This document shows, in pieces, positions 16,121 to 24,486 of a stretch of DNA of 64,000 nucleotides. Every line of letters begins with the position of its first letter. Position 1 is the stretch's first letter. The DNA is from Candidatus Melainabacteria bacterium. GTDB lineage: Bacteria > Cyanobacteriota > Vampirovibrionia > Obscuribacterales > Obscuribacteraceae. Position numbers and translations under genes: made by a program. The stretch covers positions 434,001 through 498,000 of the forward strand of contig JAFKGK010000002.1 of assembly GCA_017307165.1 (NCBI GenBank), read 5' to 3'. The notes under the pieces are model-generated. The model had not been told where the DNA came from. It searched no databases and saw nothing but the letters and a program-made list of their open reading frames with translations.

Positions 16121-18016
16121 ATGACCGGTCTAAAAGACGATTCCAAGGCAAGCTTTGCCGAAACAGCCATGCAATTGGCAGGTAAAACAGAGGAAGAAGC
16201 AAAGAGGACCGGCGCAGTAGATAGAGTCGACGATCAGGTCGAGGCTCTTTTTGCGCCGCAATACAAGACCTCCAATTCGCCTGTGCACAGAGCTGTATGG
16301 GATGCAAAAGTGCCTATAGAGCTCTTTTCCACACCCAAAATCGATCCAGCCAGTCTCGACATGGAGGCCATGCGTGCATCTATCGATGTCCTGCGCAAAC
16401 ATAAGGCAGCCGGGACAATGATGGACGACAAAGGCAAGGTCTCCGATCAAGTAATGCAGGATTTGGCCAAGGCCGGATACTGGGGCATGTTGATCGAAAC
16501 CAAATATGGCGGTCAGGGTGCTGATGTCAGGCAATTTATGAATTTTTTGACTCGTGTAGCCACTATAGAGCCGACCGCCGCAGGTCTTGCCTCGGTACAT
16601 GGCTGTATTGGTGCAGTAGATCCTGTGCGATATTTTGGCAGCGAAGATCAAAAAAATAGACTCCTGCCAGACCTGGCCTCGGGCAAGGCTCTATCTGCCT
16701 TTGCCCTCACAGAGCCTCAGGCAGGCTCGGACCTGACTGCACTAAAGACAACAGCTACCCTGCAAGGCGATCATTATGTGATCAACGGCGAAAAACTCTT
16801 TATCACCAACGCCATCCCGGGCAGGACTGCTGGAGTCGTATGCTTGATCGATGGCAAACCTGCTGCTCTTATAGCCAAGCTGCCTGACACCGAAAACGAA
16901 AATTTCCAGACCGTACCTTACAAACTGCATGCTCTCAAGCACGCTTTTAACAATGGACTCAAGTTTAAGGACTTTAAGGTCCCCAAAGAAAACCTACTCG
17001 TGCCTCCGCTTGGAGACGGCCTGACAGTGGCTTACCATGGCCTCAACATGGGGCGGATTGCCTTGTGCGCCACTGCGTCTGGTGTCATGCGTATCATGTT
17101 GGCCAATATGCTGCCCTGGGCCAAGTTTAGAGAGACCTATGGCAATCCCATCGAGACAAGAGAACTAGTAAAAAGAAGAATTGCACGCGCGAGTGCCCTC
17201 ATATGTGGTGCGGACGCCCTCGTCAACTGGTCGTCATGGTTGTTGGATCAAGGTTATCGTGGCGAATTGGAGTGCATAATCGCCAAGATCTTTGGCTCCG
17301 AAGCCGAAAAAGAATGTGCCATCGAGCTATTTATGAAAACCCATGGCGGCCGTTCATTTTTGGCCGGCCATCTGTTTGGAGACAATATCCATGACTTTTT
17401 AGCGCCATGCATATACGAAGGTGAAGGTGAAATGCTCGGCATGGCCTTTTTCAAAAGCCTGGCCAAGCAGCATGGAGTTACATACTTTGAGCCGATCGGC
17501 AAAAAAGTCAATGCCCTCAAGATCAAGTTCAATCCAGCTAATCCAATACATGCGTTTAATTTGCGTAACGAATTATTCCCATACAGCATGTGGTGGATTG
17601 GCAAACAACTCGAAGGCGTGGACCAGCGAGACGTAGAGGGCATGAGCGAAAACCTCAAGGCCCATGTCGACTTTGCTCTGGAGTTCCTCTCGGACTCTCC
17701 TCTCGAATTGAGCCAGGCCATGGTCAAGCACCAGCTCAAACTAGCCGATAGACAATGTCGTATCGCCGAAATGTCGCAAAGGGTACAAGACGCAATCATC
17801 ATGCTGGTCACTTCGCTGTACGCCCACGCGCAAAAGGACCAGGTGCTCGAAGCTGCCGCCGACATACTCTGTCAGGATCTAAAGCGCAAATTGACCGGAG
17901 AAAGACCAAGCGATGCTTATTACAAAGCTTGCAGCAAGCTAGCCGATGCCGTCATCGACGGCAAGTTTCCTGGCCTATCCGAGATAGCTACACAAGATAT
18001 ACTCTTTAAATACTAG
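16121..18016 (+). CDS. Acyl-CoA dehydrogenase, long form
   Basis: A 631-residue flavoprotein that oxidises acyl-CoA to trans-2-enoyl-CoA, the first step of beta-oxidation. Motifs: FALTEPQAGSDLTALKT (FAD/acyl binding), FITNAIPGRTAG, YGNPIETRELVKRRIA, and GGRSFLAGHLFGDNIHD followed by IYEGEGEML at about residue 431, where the catalytic Glu is expected. The extra C-terminal helical region of about 180 residues beyond the core resembles the VLCAD/FadE-like long forms, which often associate with membranes. It starts 54 bases after rnd and converges on xthA; the two stops are two bases apart. Confidence 0.88.
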   Translation: MTGLKDDSKASFAETAMQLAGKTEEEAKRTGAVDRVDDQVEALFAPQYKTSNSPVHRAVWDAKVPIELFSTPKIDPASLDMEAMRASIDVLRKHKAAGTMMDDKGKVSDQVMQDLAKAGYWGMLIETKYGGQGADVRQFMNFLTRVATIEPTAAGLASVHGCIGAVDPVRYFGSEDQKNRLLPDLASGKALSAFALTEPQAGSDLTALKTTATLQGDHYVINGEKLFITNAIPGRTAGVVCLIDGKPAALIAKLPDTENENFQTVPYKLHALKHAFNNGLKFKDFKVPKENLLVPPLGDGLTVAYHGLNMGRIALCATASGVMRIMLANMLPWAKFRETYGNPIETRELVKRRIARASALICGADALVNWSSWLLDQGYRGELECIIAKIFGSEAEKECAIELFMKTHGGRSFLAGHLFGDNIHDFLAPCIYEGEGEMLGMAFFKSLAKQHGVTYFEPIGKKVNALKIKFNPANPIHAFNLRNELFPYSMWWIGKQLEGVDQRDVEGMSENLKAHVDFALEFLSDSPLELSQAMVKHQLKLADRQCRIAEMSQRVQDAIIMLVTSLYAHAQKDQVLEAAADILCQDLKRKLTGERPSDAYYKACSKLADAVIDGKFPGLSEIATQDILFKY

Positions 18017-18017
18017 C

Positions 18018-18827
18018 TCACAGAGCCAGGTCCACTAGTACAGGCGCATGATCCGAGGGCTTATCTAGAGTCCTCGGATTTTTGTCGATCCAGGCGCGTT
18101 GCAAACTCGGGGCCAGGGCATTGCTGATGAGCACATGATCTATGCGCAAGCCGGCATTGCGCTTGAAGGCAAATTGACGATAATCCCACCAGCTATAGTG
18201 CTTGCCCTCTGCTGTGAGACTGCGAAAACTGTCTATCATGCCTAAACCGAGCAGATCGTTAAAGACCGCACGCTCTAGCTTGCTGCAAAGGACCTGATCC
18301 CTCCACAAATCAGGATCGTGTACGTCTAGATCATCCGGTGCAATGTTAAAGTCACCTACCACTACTACCTTATCGTAGACAGTGAGCTCGTTCTTTATAT
18401 ATGCATTAAGCCTCTCAAACCAGGCTAGTTTGTAAGCGTACTTTTCGGATCCCACTTCGGAGCCGTTAGGCACATACAGATCTACTAGTAATAGGCGATC
18501 CTGAGATAAGGGTATCTCCACGGCCATGATCCGACTCTGTATTGGTTCTGGGAAGCCGCTTAGACTCTTAGATGTAGCTTTGAGCAACACCGGATGCTCG
18601 CTCTCGCCTTGAGATTTTTTTGAGATGATGGCTACGCCGTTGTATGTCTTTTCGCCCAATACGTGCGCCTTATACCCCAACTCGGCAAAGGCCTGATGAG
18701 GAAATTTTTCGTCCAGGCATTTGAGCTCTTGCAAACATAGATGATCAGGATGATTGTCTTGGAGCCAGTTAAGAACGTGTGCTAACCTTACCGAAATTGA
18801 ATTGACGTTCCAGCTTGCAATGATCAT
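18018..18827 (-). CDS. xthA: Exodeoxyribonuclease III (AP endonuclease)
   Basis: Repairs abasic sites and trims 3' ends. The start is set at the ATG at 18827 (MIIASWNVNS), eight bases after GAGGG; the upstream ATG at 18842 would place that site inside the gene. The endonuclease/exonuclease/phosphatase motifs are intact: SWNVNSI, CLQELK (metal-binding Glu), DLYVPNG, VVVGDFNIAP and the C-terminal SDHAPVLVDL. Length 269 is normal. It is transcribed convergently with the acyl-CoA dehydrogenase gene. Confidence 0.93.
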   Translation of the reverse strand: MIIASWNVNSISVRLAHVLNWLQDNHPDHLCLQELKCLDEKFPHQAFAELGYKAHVLGEKTYNGVAIISKKSQGESEHPVLLKATSKSLSGFPEPIQSRIMAVEIPLSQDRLLLVDLYVPNGSEVGSEKYAYKLAWFERLNAYIKNELTVYDKVVVVGDFNIAPDDLDVHDPDLWRDQVLCSKLERAVFNDLLGLGMIDSFRSLTAEGKHYSWWDYRQFAFKRNAGLRIDHVLISNALAPSLQRAWIDKNPRTLDKPSDHAPVLVDLAL

Positions 18828-19451
18828 TATCAAAACCCTCATGGCACGGCGCTTTTAAAAACGAGCAAAAACGCCCACTTGTTTGCAAGCCTATATGATC
18901 CACTATCCATGGGCTTTTCTCAATCGTTTCTCAATGTATGCAAAGCGTATCTTACGCCTTGACTTTTTTAAAAACTACTTGCATAGCCAACAGTGCAAAA
19001 GCTGTAGATAAGTCGCATATACAAAAGCTGCACAGCATCTCAGGTCCAGACTCCAGTCCGGCATAAGAGACCTTACGGTCCAGTTACAACGCCCAGCGGC
19101 TCTTGCGGTCACGGACCAAAAACAGCGGTATCGCATATGCCACCATTTAATATATGGGTTGCCCGTGGTATTGGCTATACAACGCTGGGCGCAGTGTATG
19201 CATTTTCGTATCAGGCGCTGTTGCTGGATCGGGCAAGTTAAACGACGTTTTGCGCTCATCCGGAACGGCCTGCCATGCCGCTTTTGCAACAAATCACTAG
19301 TTTTGGGCATCAGTCCTAGCACAAATTTTTTGCAATGCAATAGCTGGATATGTCCTTTGGGAACCCAAGTATCTATACGGTTTTAGGCTAAATCGAGCGC
19401 GATCGCGACACAGCTTTGGTTTCCGCCTTTCGAAAAAATGCTTTAGATATT

Positions 19452-19472
19452 AAACACGTGATTTGCGTGTTT
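19452..19472. promoter_or_regulatory. Inverted repeat upstream of the ribbon-helix-helix gene
   Basis: AAACACG (19452-19458) and CGTGTTT (19466-19472) are exact reverse complements with a 7-base spacer. It lies about 245 bases before the regulator start. It could be an operator or a small RNA hairpin. Confidence 0.45.
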
Positions 19473-19612
19473 ATGCCCCTTTTGGACCTTTACGATATCG
19501 ACTTTCATGTGTAAATTGAATAGCTGTTGAAGGTGGTTGATAAATCCACTTGCCACCAAAAAGCGGTTACCTCTTTGTTAAGTATCAAAGATAGGGATAT
19601 GTCCGCAGAAAA

Positions 19613-19644
19613 ATGATCTAGCAAACGTGTGGTTGCCAGATCAT
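19613..19644. promoter_or_regulatory. Bulged hairpin / candidate operator before the ribbon-helix-helix gene
   Basis: ATGATCT (19613-19619) pairs exactly with AGATCAT (19638-19644). Inside, GCAAAC pairs with GTTGC leaving one bulged A, with a 5-base loop. It ends 72 bases before the regulator ATG. The symmetry suits binding by a dimeric ribbon-helix-helix protein (autoregulation) or an RNA element in the leader. Confidence 0.5.
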
Positions 19645-19716
19645 CTGCCGACGCGCATCTCTCTATCGGTTGCCGGTTGTGCTTGCCCCCTGTTGTCTCC
19701 ATGAGGAAATTCAAAA

Positions 19717-19932
19717 ATGCCCAAAAAGGTCTTGATCGCGCTGCCCCCCGCCATGCTAGAGCAAGTCGACTTTATCGCTCAGTGCGAACACCGCACTCGT
19801 TCCGATCTGATAAGAGAAGCACTCCGTCGTTATCTCGACAATTTTAGAAGACAACAAGGCTCGCACCTCAACATCAGCACAATGGAAACATCTGACAACT
19901 TTTCTACAGTTGCTACTCCTAGCAATACCTAA
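19717..19932 (+). CDS. Ribbon-helix-helix (CopG/MetJ-like) transcription regulator
   Basis: 71 residues with a strong ribosome site (GAGGAAA, spacing about eight). The N-terminal KKVLIALPPAML is the DNA-contacting beta strand. It is followed by two helices, LEQVDFIAQCEHRTRSDLIREALRRYLDNF, in which RSDLIREALRRYL is the typical RHH helix signature. The C-terminal 25 residues are polar and probably disordered. Such proteins bind DNA as dimers. No toxin-like gene lies next to it, and its own terminator follows, so it is monocistronic and does not look like an antitoxin. Confidence 0.85.
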   Translation: MPKKVLIALPPAMLEQVDFIAQCEHRTRSDLIREALRRYLDNFRRQQGSHLNISTMETSDNFSTVATPSNT

Positions 19933-19968
19933 GACCTGCTAAGGGCTAAAACATCGTAGAGACAATTT

Positions 19969-19996
19969 AAGACCGCCCAGATGGGTGGTCTTTTTT
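19969..19996 (+). terminator. Intrinsic terminator of the ribbon-helix-helix gene
   Basis: A ten-pair stem AAGACCGCCC / GGGTGGTCTT with one G-T pair, 4-base loop AGAT, then six T in total. Confidence 0.9.
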
Positions 19997-20083
19997 GTTA
20001 GCTGATCAGAGCTTGCTATAAGGGCATTCAGCAGTCGATCCAGCCATGATGGTCTAGATTTAGCTCCGATTACCAGGCAAAGC

Positions 20084-20107
20084 AAAAAAAGGCCCCTAGG
20101 GGCCTTT
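20084..20107 (-). terminator. Intrinsic terminator of the HEAT-repeat gene
   Basis: AAAGGCCCC-TA-GGGGCCTTT palindrome; on the minus strand it is followed by a run of seven T. It lies 50 bases past the stop of the minus-strand HEAT gene. Confidence 0.75.
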
Positions 20108-20156
20108 AATGGGTCTTAATGGTTTGCCAGGTCGGCAATCGACAAGGATAAGGATG

Positions 20157-20720
20157 CTAACCCTTAAAATATCCGGCCTTACGTAAGGCTTTTTCGGCTT
20201 TTTGCCGCACCTGAGCATCAGCATCAGCATGCATGACCGACTCTAGGGCCGCTACTATAGTGGACTTATCCTGAGCAGCATTGGCTCCAGTATCCTTACT
20301 CTTGCTCAAGATCTTGCCGAGAGCCTTGGCGGCCTCCCGTCTTACCATGACGTCCTCATCGGTCATCTGACTAGCTATCTTGGCTCCCATGGCCAGATCA
20401 GGTGTAGGGAAACGCTCGAGAGTTATGGCTGCCTCTTTGCGCACCCAAGGGTCTTGATGATCGAGCAAGCCGGCAATGGCATTGAGATGAGGTTTGATGG
20501 TACCTGGCTTGTCCTGAAAAATGCGAAGTGCGCAAAGACGGACATAGACATTTGGATGACCTAGAGCCTGAGAAAAGAGCTTTGCGCCTGCCTGGAGAAA
20601 GTTTTCGGGCAGACCCACCCGAAAAGAACGTGGTTCGAAACCAGGGTAATCGTTTTGCAAGATCAGGTTATCGACAAACTCTTCGAGATCGTCAATAGAA
20701 GAATCGGCTCTAGCGCTCAT
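20157..20720 (-). CDS. HEAT-repeat protein
   Basis: 187 residues, no signal peptide. At least three HEAT/PBS-lyase-like helical repeats are visible: HPNVYVRLCALRIFQD, DPWVRKEAAITLERF and EDVMVRREAAKALGKI, then DAQVRQKAEKALRKAGYF at the end. These repeats form curved helical scaffolds for protein contacts; in cyanobacteria related repeats occur in phycobilisome lyases, but nothing here supports a chromophore role. It follows the exported 422-residue protein by 54 bases on the same strand and ends at its own terminator. Confidence 0.82.
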   Translation of the reverse strand: MSARADSSIDDLEEFVDNLILQNDYPGFEPRSFRVGLPENFLQAGAKLFSQALGHPNVYVRLCALRIFQDKPGTIKPHLNAIAGLLDHQDPWVRKEAAITLERFPTPDLAMGAKIASQMTDEDVMVRREAAKALGKILSKSKDTGANAAQDKSTIVAALESVMHADADAQVRQKAEKALRKAGYFKG

Positions 20721-20774
20721 ATCAAATACAACTCAAATCTTTAGCAGGATAATGACAAAACAAAATATGAGGGC

Positions 20775-22043
20775 TCACTGACCCAGGAGATTTTTTAGGT
20801 CAAAGCCTGGCGGCAATTGCGGCAACTGCATGGAGCCTCCACCTGCACCCTGTCCAGGCGCAAGCATAGGCATCATACCACCTAAACCGCCCATGCCGCC
20901 CAAGCCGGCCATAGGATCGGTATTGACCACCTGACCCTTGGTTACGTATCCATAGAGGATGACCTTATCCAAAAACTTGCGATCAGGTCCATAAGTGACC
21001 ACTACTACCTGAGCGTACATTTGTTGTGGATTGGTGCGTGTAAAGCGGATGACAGTCTCTTGGTAATAATTGTGGCTGCGCCCTGTACTTTTGACTTCTT
21101 CGGTGCCTTGCGAGATTACTTGCTGCTCCAATACATTGGGAGCAAGCTGACGCAGAACATTTTTGATAACTGTCTGCCTAGCGGCCCCGCCAGATGCACT
21201 TCGCTCGAAAGCTGAGGATTGAAAATTGCCTAGATAAAGGGTTACCGGAATCTGCATATTGGCTGCCATGCTTTCCATCATTTGAGCCATGGGCCCCATA
21301 GCAGCCATATTGCCACCGAGCATTTGCTGCAACTGCGCCTGGGTATCGGTATCTTTCCCCTGGATGTGAAAGAGCATTCGAGCCGGCTCAAGCGTCATAC
21401 CTTGAGCGCTATTGGCAAAGACAAAATTGACCAGGCCCTTATTGCCACGAGCAAAGATCTTGTCGGTCTTGGCCGCCTTGACCGGATCGAGCTGGTAGGC
21501 GCTGGGCATCTGTTGGCACCACCACACAGCGAGTTCGCCACCCCAATTACCGCTAAAGTCCTGAGGAAAGCTCTTGGCGATGGTGCCACTATAAAGAGAA
21601 GCAGTCGTAGAAGAAGCCTGAGCGCTCAGCTTTTTGCCAGTCTGAGAATAATCAAACTGGGGCTTCATTGCCTGGAGCTTGATTGGGAAATTGGCTCCTG
21701 AACCCTCCGCAATCTCCTCGATACGACCGTAGAGCTTGGTCGTCTTGGGTTTAGTCTCTATGACGGCCGGAGCAAGATGACTGGCAGACTGGTTGGTCGT
21801 GACTGTGCCTTGATGCGCTCCTGAACCAGCAGATAACTGATCCAGCTCAGACTTGCTTGGACCAAACTGCATGGGGAGGGGACTGACGTCTGGGAGACTC
21901 GGCCCAGTGCTGGATGATGCCGATACTTCGCTTGGTATACCGTCATCGGCATTTGCCTGTGGCATCACAATAATCGATTGCGCCAGAGCAATCATGCCAA
22001 AGGCCAAGGCCTCTAGCCGGAGTATCGGGCGGTGAGATTGCAT
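20775..22043 (-). CDS. Exported protein of unknown family with a Gly/Met-rich end
   Basis: The start is placed at the ATG at 22043 (MQSHRPIL), seven bases after GGGA; an upstream in-frame start at 22073 adds ten residues without a ribosome site. A signal peptide of about 32 residues ends ANA|DDG. After a Ser/Pro-rich linker, the central part has DFSGNWGGELAVWWCQQMP and strand-rich segments (IPVTLYLGNFQSS, MYAQVVVVTYGPD, KVILYGYVTKG) suggesting a beta fold. The last 60 residues are rich in Gly and Met (GLGGMGGLGGMMPM). I do not recognise the family. It lies between an aldo/keto reductase and the HEAT protein on the same strand. Confidence 0.7.
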   Translation of the reverse strand: MQSHRPILRLEALAFGMIALAQSIIVMPQANADDGIPSEVSASSSTGPSLPDVSPLPMQFGPSKSELDQLSAGSGAHQGTVTTNQSASHLAPAVIETKPKTTKLYGRIEEIAEGSGANFPIKLQAMKPQFDYSQTGKKLSAQASSTTASLYSGTIAKSFPQDFSGNWGGELAVWWCQQMPSAYQLDPVKAAKTDKIFARGNKGLVNFVFANSAQGMTLEPARMLFHIQGKDTDTQAQLQQMLGGNMAAMGPMAQMMESMAANMQIPVTLYLGNFQSSAFERSASGGAARQTVIKNVLRQLAPNVLEQQVISQGTEEVKSTGRSHNYYQETVIRFTRTNPQQMYAQVVVVTYGPDRKFLDKVILYGYVTKGQVVNTDPMAGLGGMGGLGGMMPMLAPGQGAGGGSMQLPQLPPGFDLKNLLGQ

Positions 22044-22104
22044 GTGCTTGTCCCTTTGTATACGCGCGAGCAAAGGCCACGCATATCAATGTGCCCGCTT
22101 TTTG

Positions 22105-23058
22105 CTATTTTAAGATTGCTTCGGCAGCATCCAGGACTTCTTTGGAGAGTTTGATACCGGCAGCCTTGATATTTTCATCGATTTGCTGAGGCTTTGTAGC
22201 TCCGATGATCACGCTGGACACGTTTTGCAAACGCAGACACCAGGCCAGAGCAAGCTGGGACATTGACAGTCCTTGCTCCTGAGCAAGTTTGGTGAGTTTT
22301 TGCACCTTGATCAGGGTCTCGTTTGCCATGAGGTTGCGCCCCATCATAAACATGTTGACGCGGCTATCGGCTGCACGGGAGTCTTGCGGTAGAGGCTTTT
22401 CGGGTTGATATTTGCCGGTGAGTACCCCCTGGGCCAGAGGCGAAAAAACGACCTGGCCGACGCCGAGACGTTCGCAGGTAGGCACTATCGACGGCTCGAT
22501 ATTGCGTGTGAGCATGTTGTAGCAAGGCTGGTTAGAGATCGGCCCCTGAGCGTTGATCTCGCCAGCCACGCGATAAGCGTCTTCTATTTGCGAGCCGCTC
22601 CATTCGCTCACACCCCAGTAGAGGATCTTGCCCTGTCTGATCAGGTCGTCCATGGTGCGCACGAGTTCTTCCATCGGTACTTCGGGATCAAACCTGTGGC
22701 ACTGGTAGATATCCATGTAATCAATGCCCATGCGTTTGAGAGAAGCATTGCATTGCTCTATCACATGCTTGCGACTCAAGCCCTTGTCATTGGCGCCTTC
22801 GCCCATGGGAAAAAAGACCTTGGAAGCGATGACCAGGCTATCGCGCTTCATCGATTTGACGGCCTTGCCGAGGACTACTTCGGAAGCGCCTTGAGCATAG
22901 ACATTGGCAGTATCAAAAAAGTTGATGCCTTGCTCAAAGGCATGATGCATCTGCTTGACGCTGTTCTTTTCATCGACGGTGCCGCCGTGAGTCAGCCAGC
23001 TGCCCAGGCCGATCTCAGAGACCTTGATACCCCATTTGCCGATTTTGCGATATTGCAT
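22105..23058 (-). CDS. Aldo/keto reductase
   Basis: 317 residues of the (beta/alpha)8 AKR fold, closest in look to the potassium-channel beta-subunit / YghZ group. Seen: GLGSWLTHG, INFFDTANVYAQGASEVVLG (catalytic Asp and Tyr), IASKVFFP (catalytic Lys), DIYQCHRFD (His) and the NADPH-binding C-terminal IIGATKPQQIDENI. It reduces small aldehydes or ketones with NADPH; the physiological substrate is unknown. It lies 33 bases downstream of the AmpG-like transporter stop on the same strand. Confidence 0.88.
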   Translation of the reverse strand: MQYRKIGKWGIKVSEIGLGSWLTHGGTVDEKNSVKQMHHAFEQGINFFDTANVYAQGASEVVLGKAVKSMKRDSLVIASKVFFPMGEGANDKGLSRKHVIEQCNASLKRMGIDYMDIYQCHRFDPEVPMEELVRTMDDLIRQGKILYWGVSEWSGSQIEDAYRVAGEINAQGPISNQPCYNMLTRNIEPSIVPTCERLGVGQVVFSPLAQGVLTGKYQPEKPLPQDSRAADSRVNMFMMGRNLMANETLIKVQKLTKLAQEQGLSMSQLALAWCLRLQNVSSVIIGATKPQQIDENIKAAGIKLSKEVLDAAEAILK

Positions 23059-23091
23059 CTCAAGCGATCCTTATTTTGATACCCGTTTTTG

Positions 23092-24363
23092 CTAGCGATC
23101 AGATTCTGCCCTGTACAAGGGCAAAAACAAGATAGTCATCATACCAGGGATGCTTGCTATAAAACTCAAAAGAAAGAACTGCTCGTAACCCAGGCTCATG
23201 GCCAGATTACCGCTGAAAAATCCAGGCACCATGACGCCCAAAGCCATGATCGCTGTCACCAGTGCATAGTGTCCGGCCTTGTAGCGCTCGGATACTGTAG
23301 ATAGCAAAAAAACTGTATAGGCAGCCGTTCCCAGGCCATAAGCAAACTGCTCGATCGCATTGAAGCTACCTAGCAACAATAAATTTACGTTTGCGCCTGA
23401 GCCTGCTATGCCTTTTGCAAGCAAGTAGTAGAGCAAGATCGCCGAGTTTTGAAATATAGCCGTGGGCATGAGGGTCTTTTTGAGGCCAAGCTTGCTGACC
23501 AATATACCGCCAACTATACCTCCTAAGAGCAAAAACAAGGTGCCAAAGCTGCCGTAGAGCACACCAAAGTTTTCGTTGCCTATGTTTAAGCCTTGCTTTG
23601 CTGTAGCATCCAGGAGAAATAATGGTGCGACCTTGAGGAGCAGAGCATCTCCCAGACGAAAAATCGCCACATATATGATGATAGGCAAGATATGAGATTG
23701 TTGGAAGAAAGTCTTGAAAGCCTCAAGATAATCGACTTTTTCCGACTCGCTACGCACAGGCTGATCTTGAGGCAGTGCTCTCTTATGCAGGAGGGCAAAT
23801 GCAGCAAATAAAGCCGCTGTCATAGCAAAACAGATGCTCCAGGCGTCCTTGATGCTGGCCCTCTGTGCCAATTGCCCAGCCAGATAGACTAAACCTCCTT
23901 GAGCAAACATCCACGATATTTTGTAGAAAGCATTACGCACACCCACGTATGCCGATTGTTCGATCTTGTTTAAAGTCTCTAGATAAAAAGCATCTATAGC
24001 AATATCTTGCGTAGCCGAGACCAGGGCCATGAGACCAAAGCAGGTTAGCGTGATGGCCAGAGCCAATGGGGTGTGGAGGGAAATGGCAATGAGGCACGCG
24101 ATAGCGGCGAGCACCATCTGCGCCACCACGATCCACAATTTTTTTGTTTGATGCATATCTACGAGAGGCGCCCAGGCAAATTTGAGCACCCAGGGCAGAT
24201 AAAGCAAACTCGTCGCACTGGTTATAAAGTCATTTTGATAGCCGAGGTTTTTGTATAGTACTACCGATACCAGCACTACGAGGCCGTTTGGCAGGCCCTC
24301 GACAAAGTATAGAGTAGGTACGAACAAGCGAGGAGAAGACCACAAGGACGGTCTGTTCAGCAT
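23092..24363 (-). CDS. AmpG/PAT-family major facilitator permease
   Basis: The start is placed at the ATG at 24363 (MLNRPSLW); the frame runs 30 codons further upstream but that part overlaps the promoter area of the divergent aconitase gene. About twelve membrane segments. The family pattern is typical of AmpG and acetyl-CoA transporters: LYFVEGLPNGLV, YLPWVLKFAWAPLVD and TQDIAIDAFYLE. AmpG proteins import anhydromuropeptides for cell-wall recycling; with no neighbouring recycling gene the substrate stays open. It is divergent from aconitase across about 124 bases. Confidence 0.78.
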   Translation of the reverse strand: MLNRPSLWSSPRLFVPTLYFVEGLPNGLVVLVSVVLYKNLGYQNDFITSATSLLYLPWVLKFAWAPLVDMHQTKKLWIVVAQMVLAAIACLIAISLHTPLALAITLTCFGLMALVSATQDIAIDAFYLETLNKIEQSAYVGVRNAFYKISWMFAQGGLVYLAGQLAQRASIKDAWSICFAMTAALFAAFALLHKRALPQDQPVRSESEKVDYLEAFKTFFQQSHILPIIIYVAIFRLGDALLLKVAPLFLLDATAKQGLNIGNENFGVLYGSFGTLFLLLGGIVGGILVSKLGLKKTLMPTAIFQNSAILLYYLLAKGIAGSGANVNLLLLGSFNAIEQFAYGLGTAAYTVFLLSTVSERYKAGHYALVTAIMALGVMVPGFFSGNLAMSLGYEQFFLLSFIASIPGMMTILFLPLYRAESDR

Positions 24364-24486
24364 AATTAAATCTTTAATACTCGCAAACAAAAAGGCAAAG
24401 CACGAGAAACTATTACAATTAAATATAAGGCCTCCGGTGGCTGTCGACACCACTTTACAAGAGCCTTTTCATTGCGGAGAATCGTC

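Larger units (their letters stand above)
18828..19716. other. Gene-free stretch of about 890 bases before the ribbon-helix-helix gene
   Basis: No credible protein in either strand; a 121-codon minus frame at 18975-19340 is Cys/Trp-rich with no ribosome site. The right half, upstream of the ribbon-helix-helix gene, contains a 7-bp inverted repeat (19452-19472) and a longer hairpin (19613-19644). An unannotated small RNA or a long 5' leader is possible. I recognised no known riboswitch. Confidence 0.55.

Noticed and set aside
19091..19196. Inverted pair CGCCCAGCG / CGCTGGGCG
   Set aside because: Only nine bases match and about 90 bases separate the arms, so it is too weak to call.
18975..19340. 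121-codon minus-strand frame
   Set aside because: Cys/Trp/Arg-rich with no ribosome site and no recognisable pattern, so it is probably a chance frame.
19395..19412. HIP1-like GCGATCGC site
   Set aside because: This palindrome marks many cyanobacterial genomes, but I saw only this one, so it gives no support for iteration.
19717..19932. Toxin-antitoxin module
   Set aside because: The ribbon-helix-helix gene could be an antitoxin, but no toxin-like gene lies beside it and its own terminator follows.
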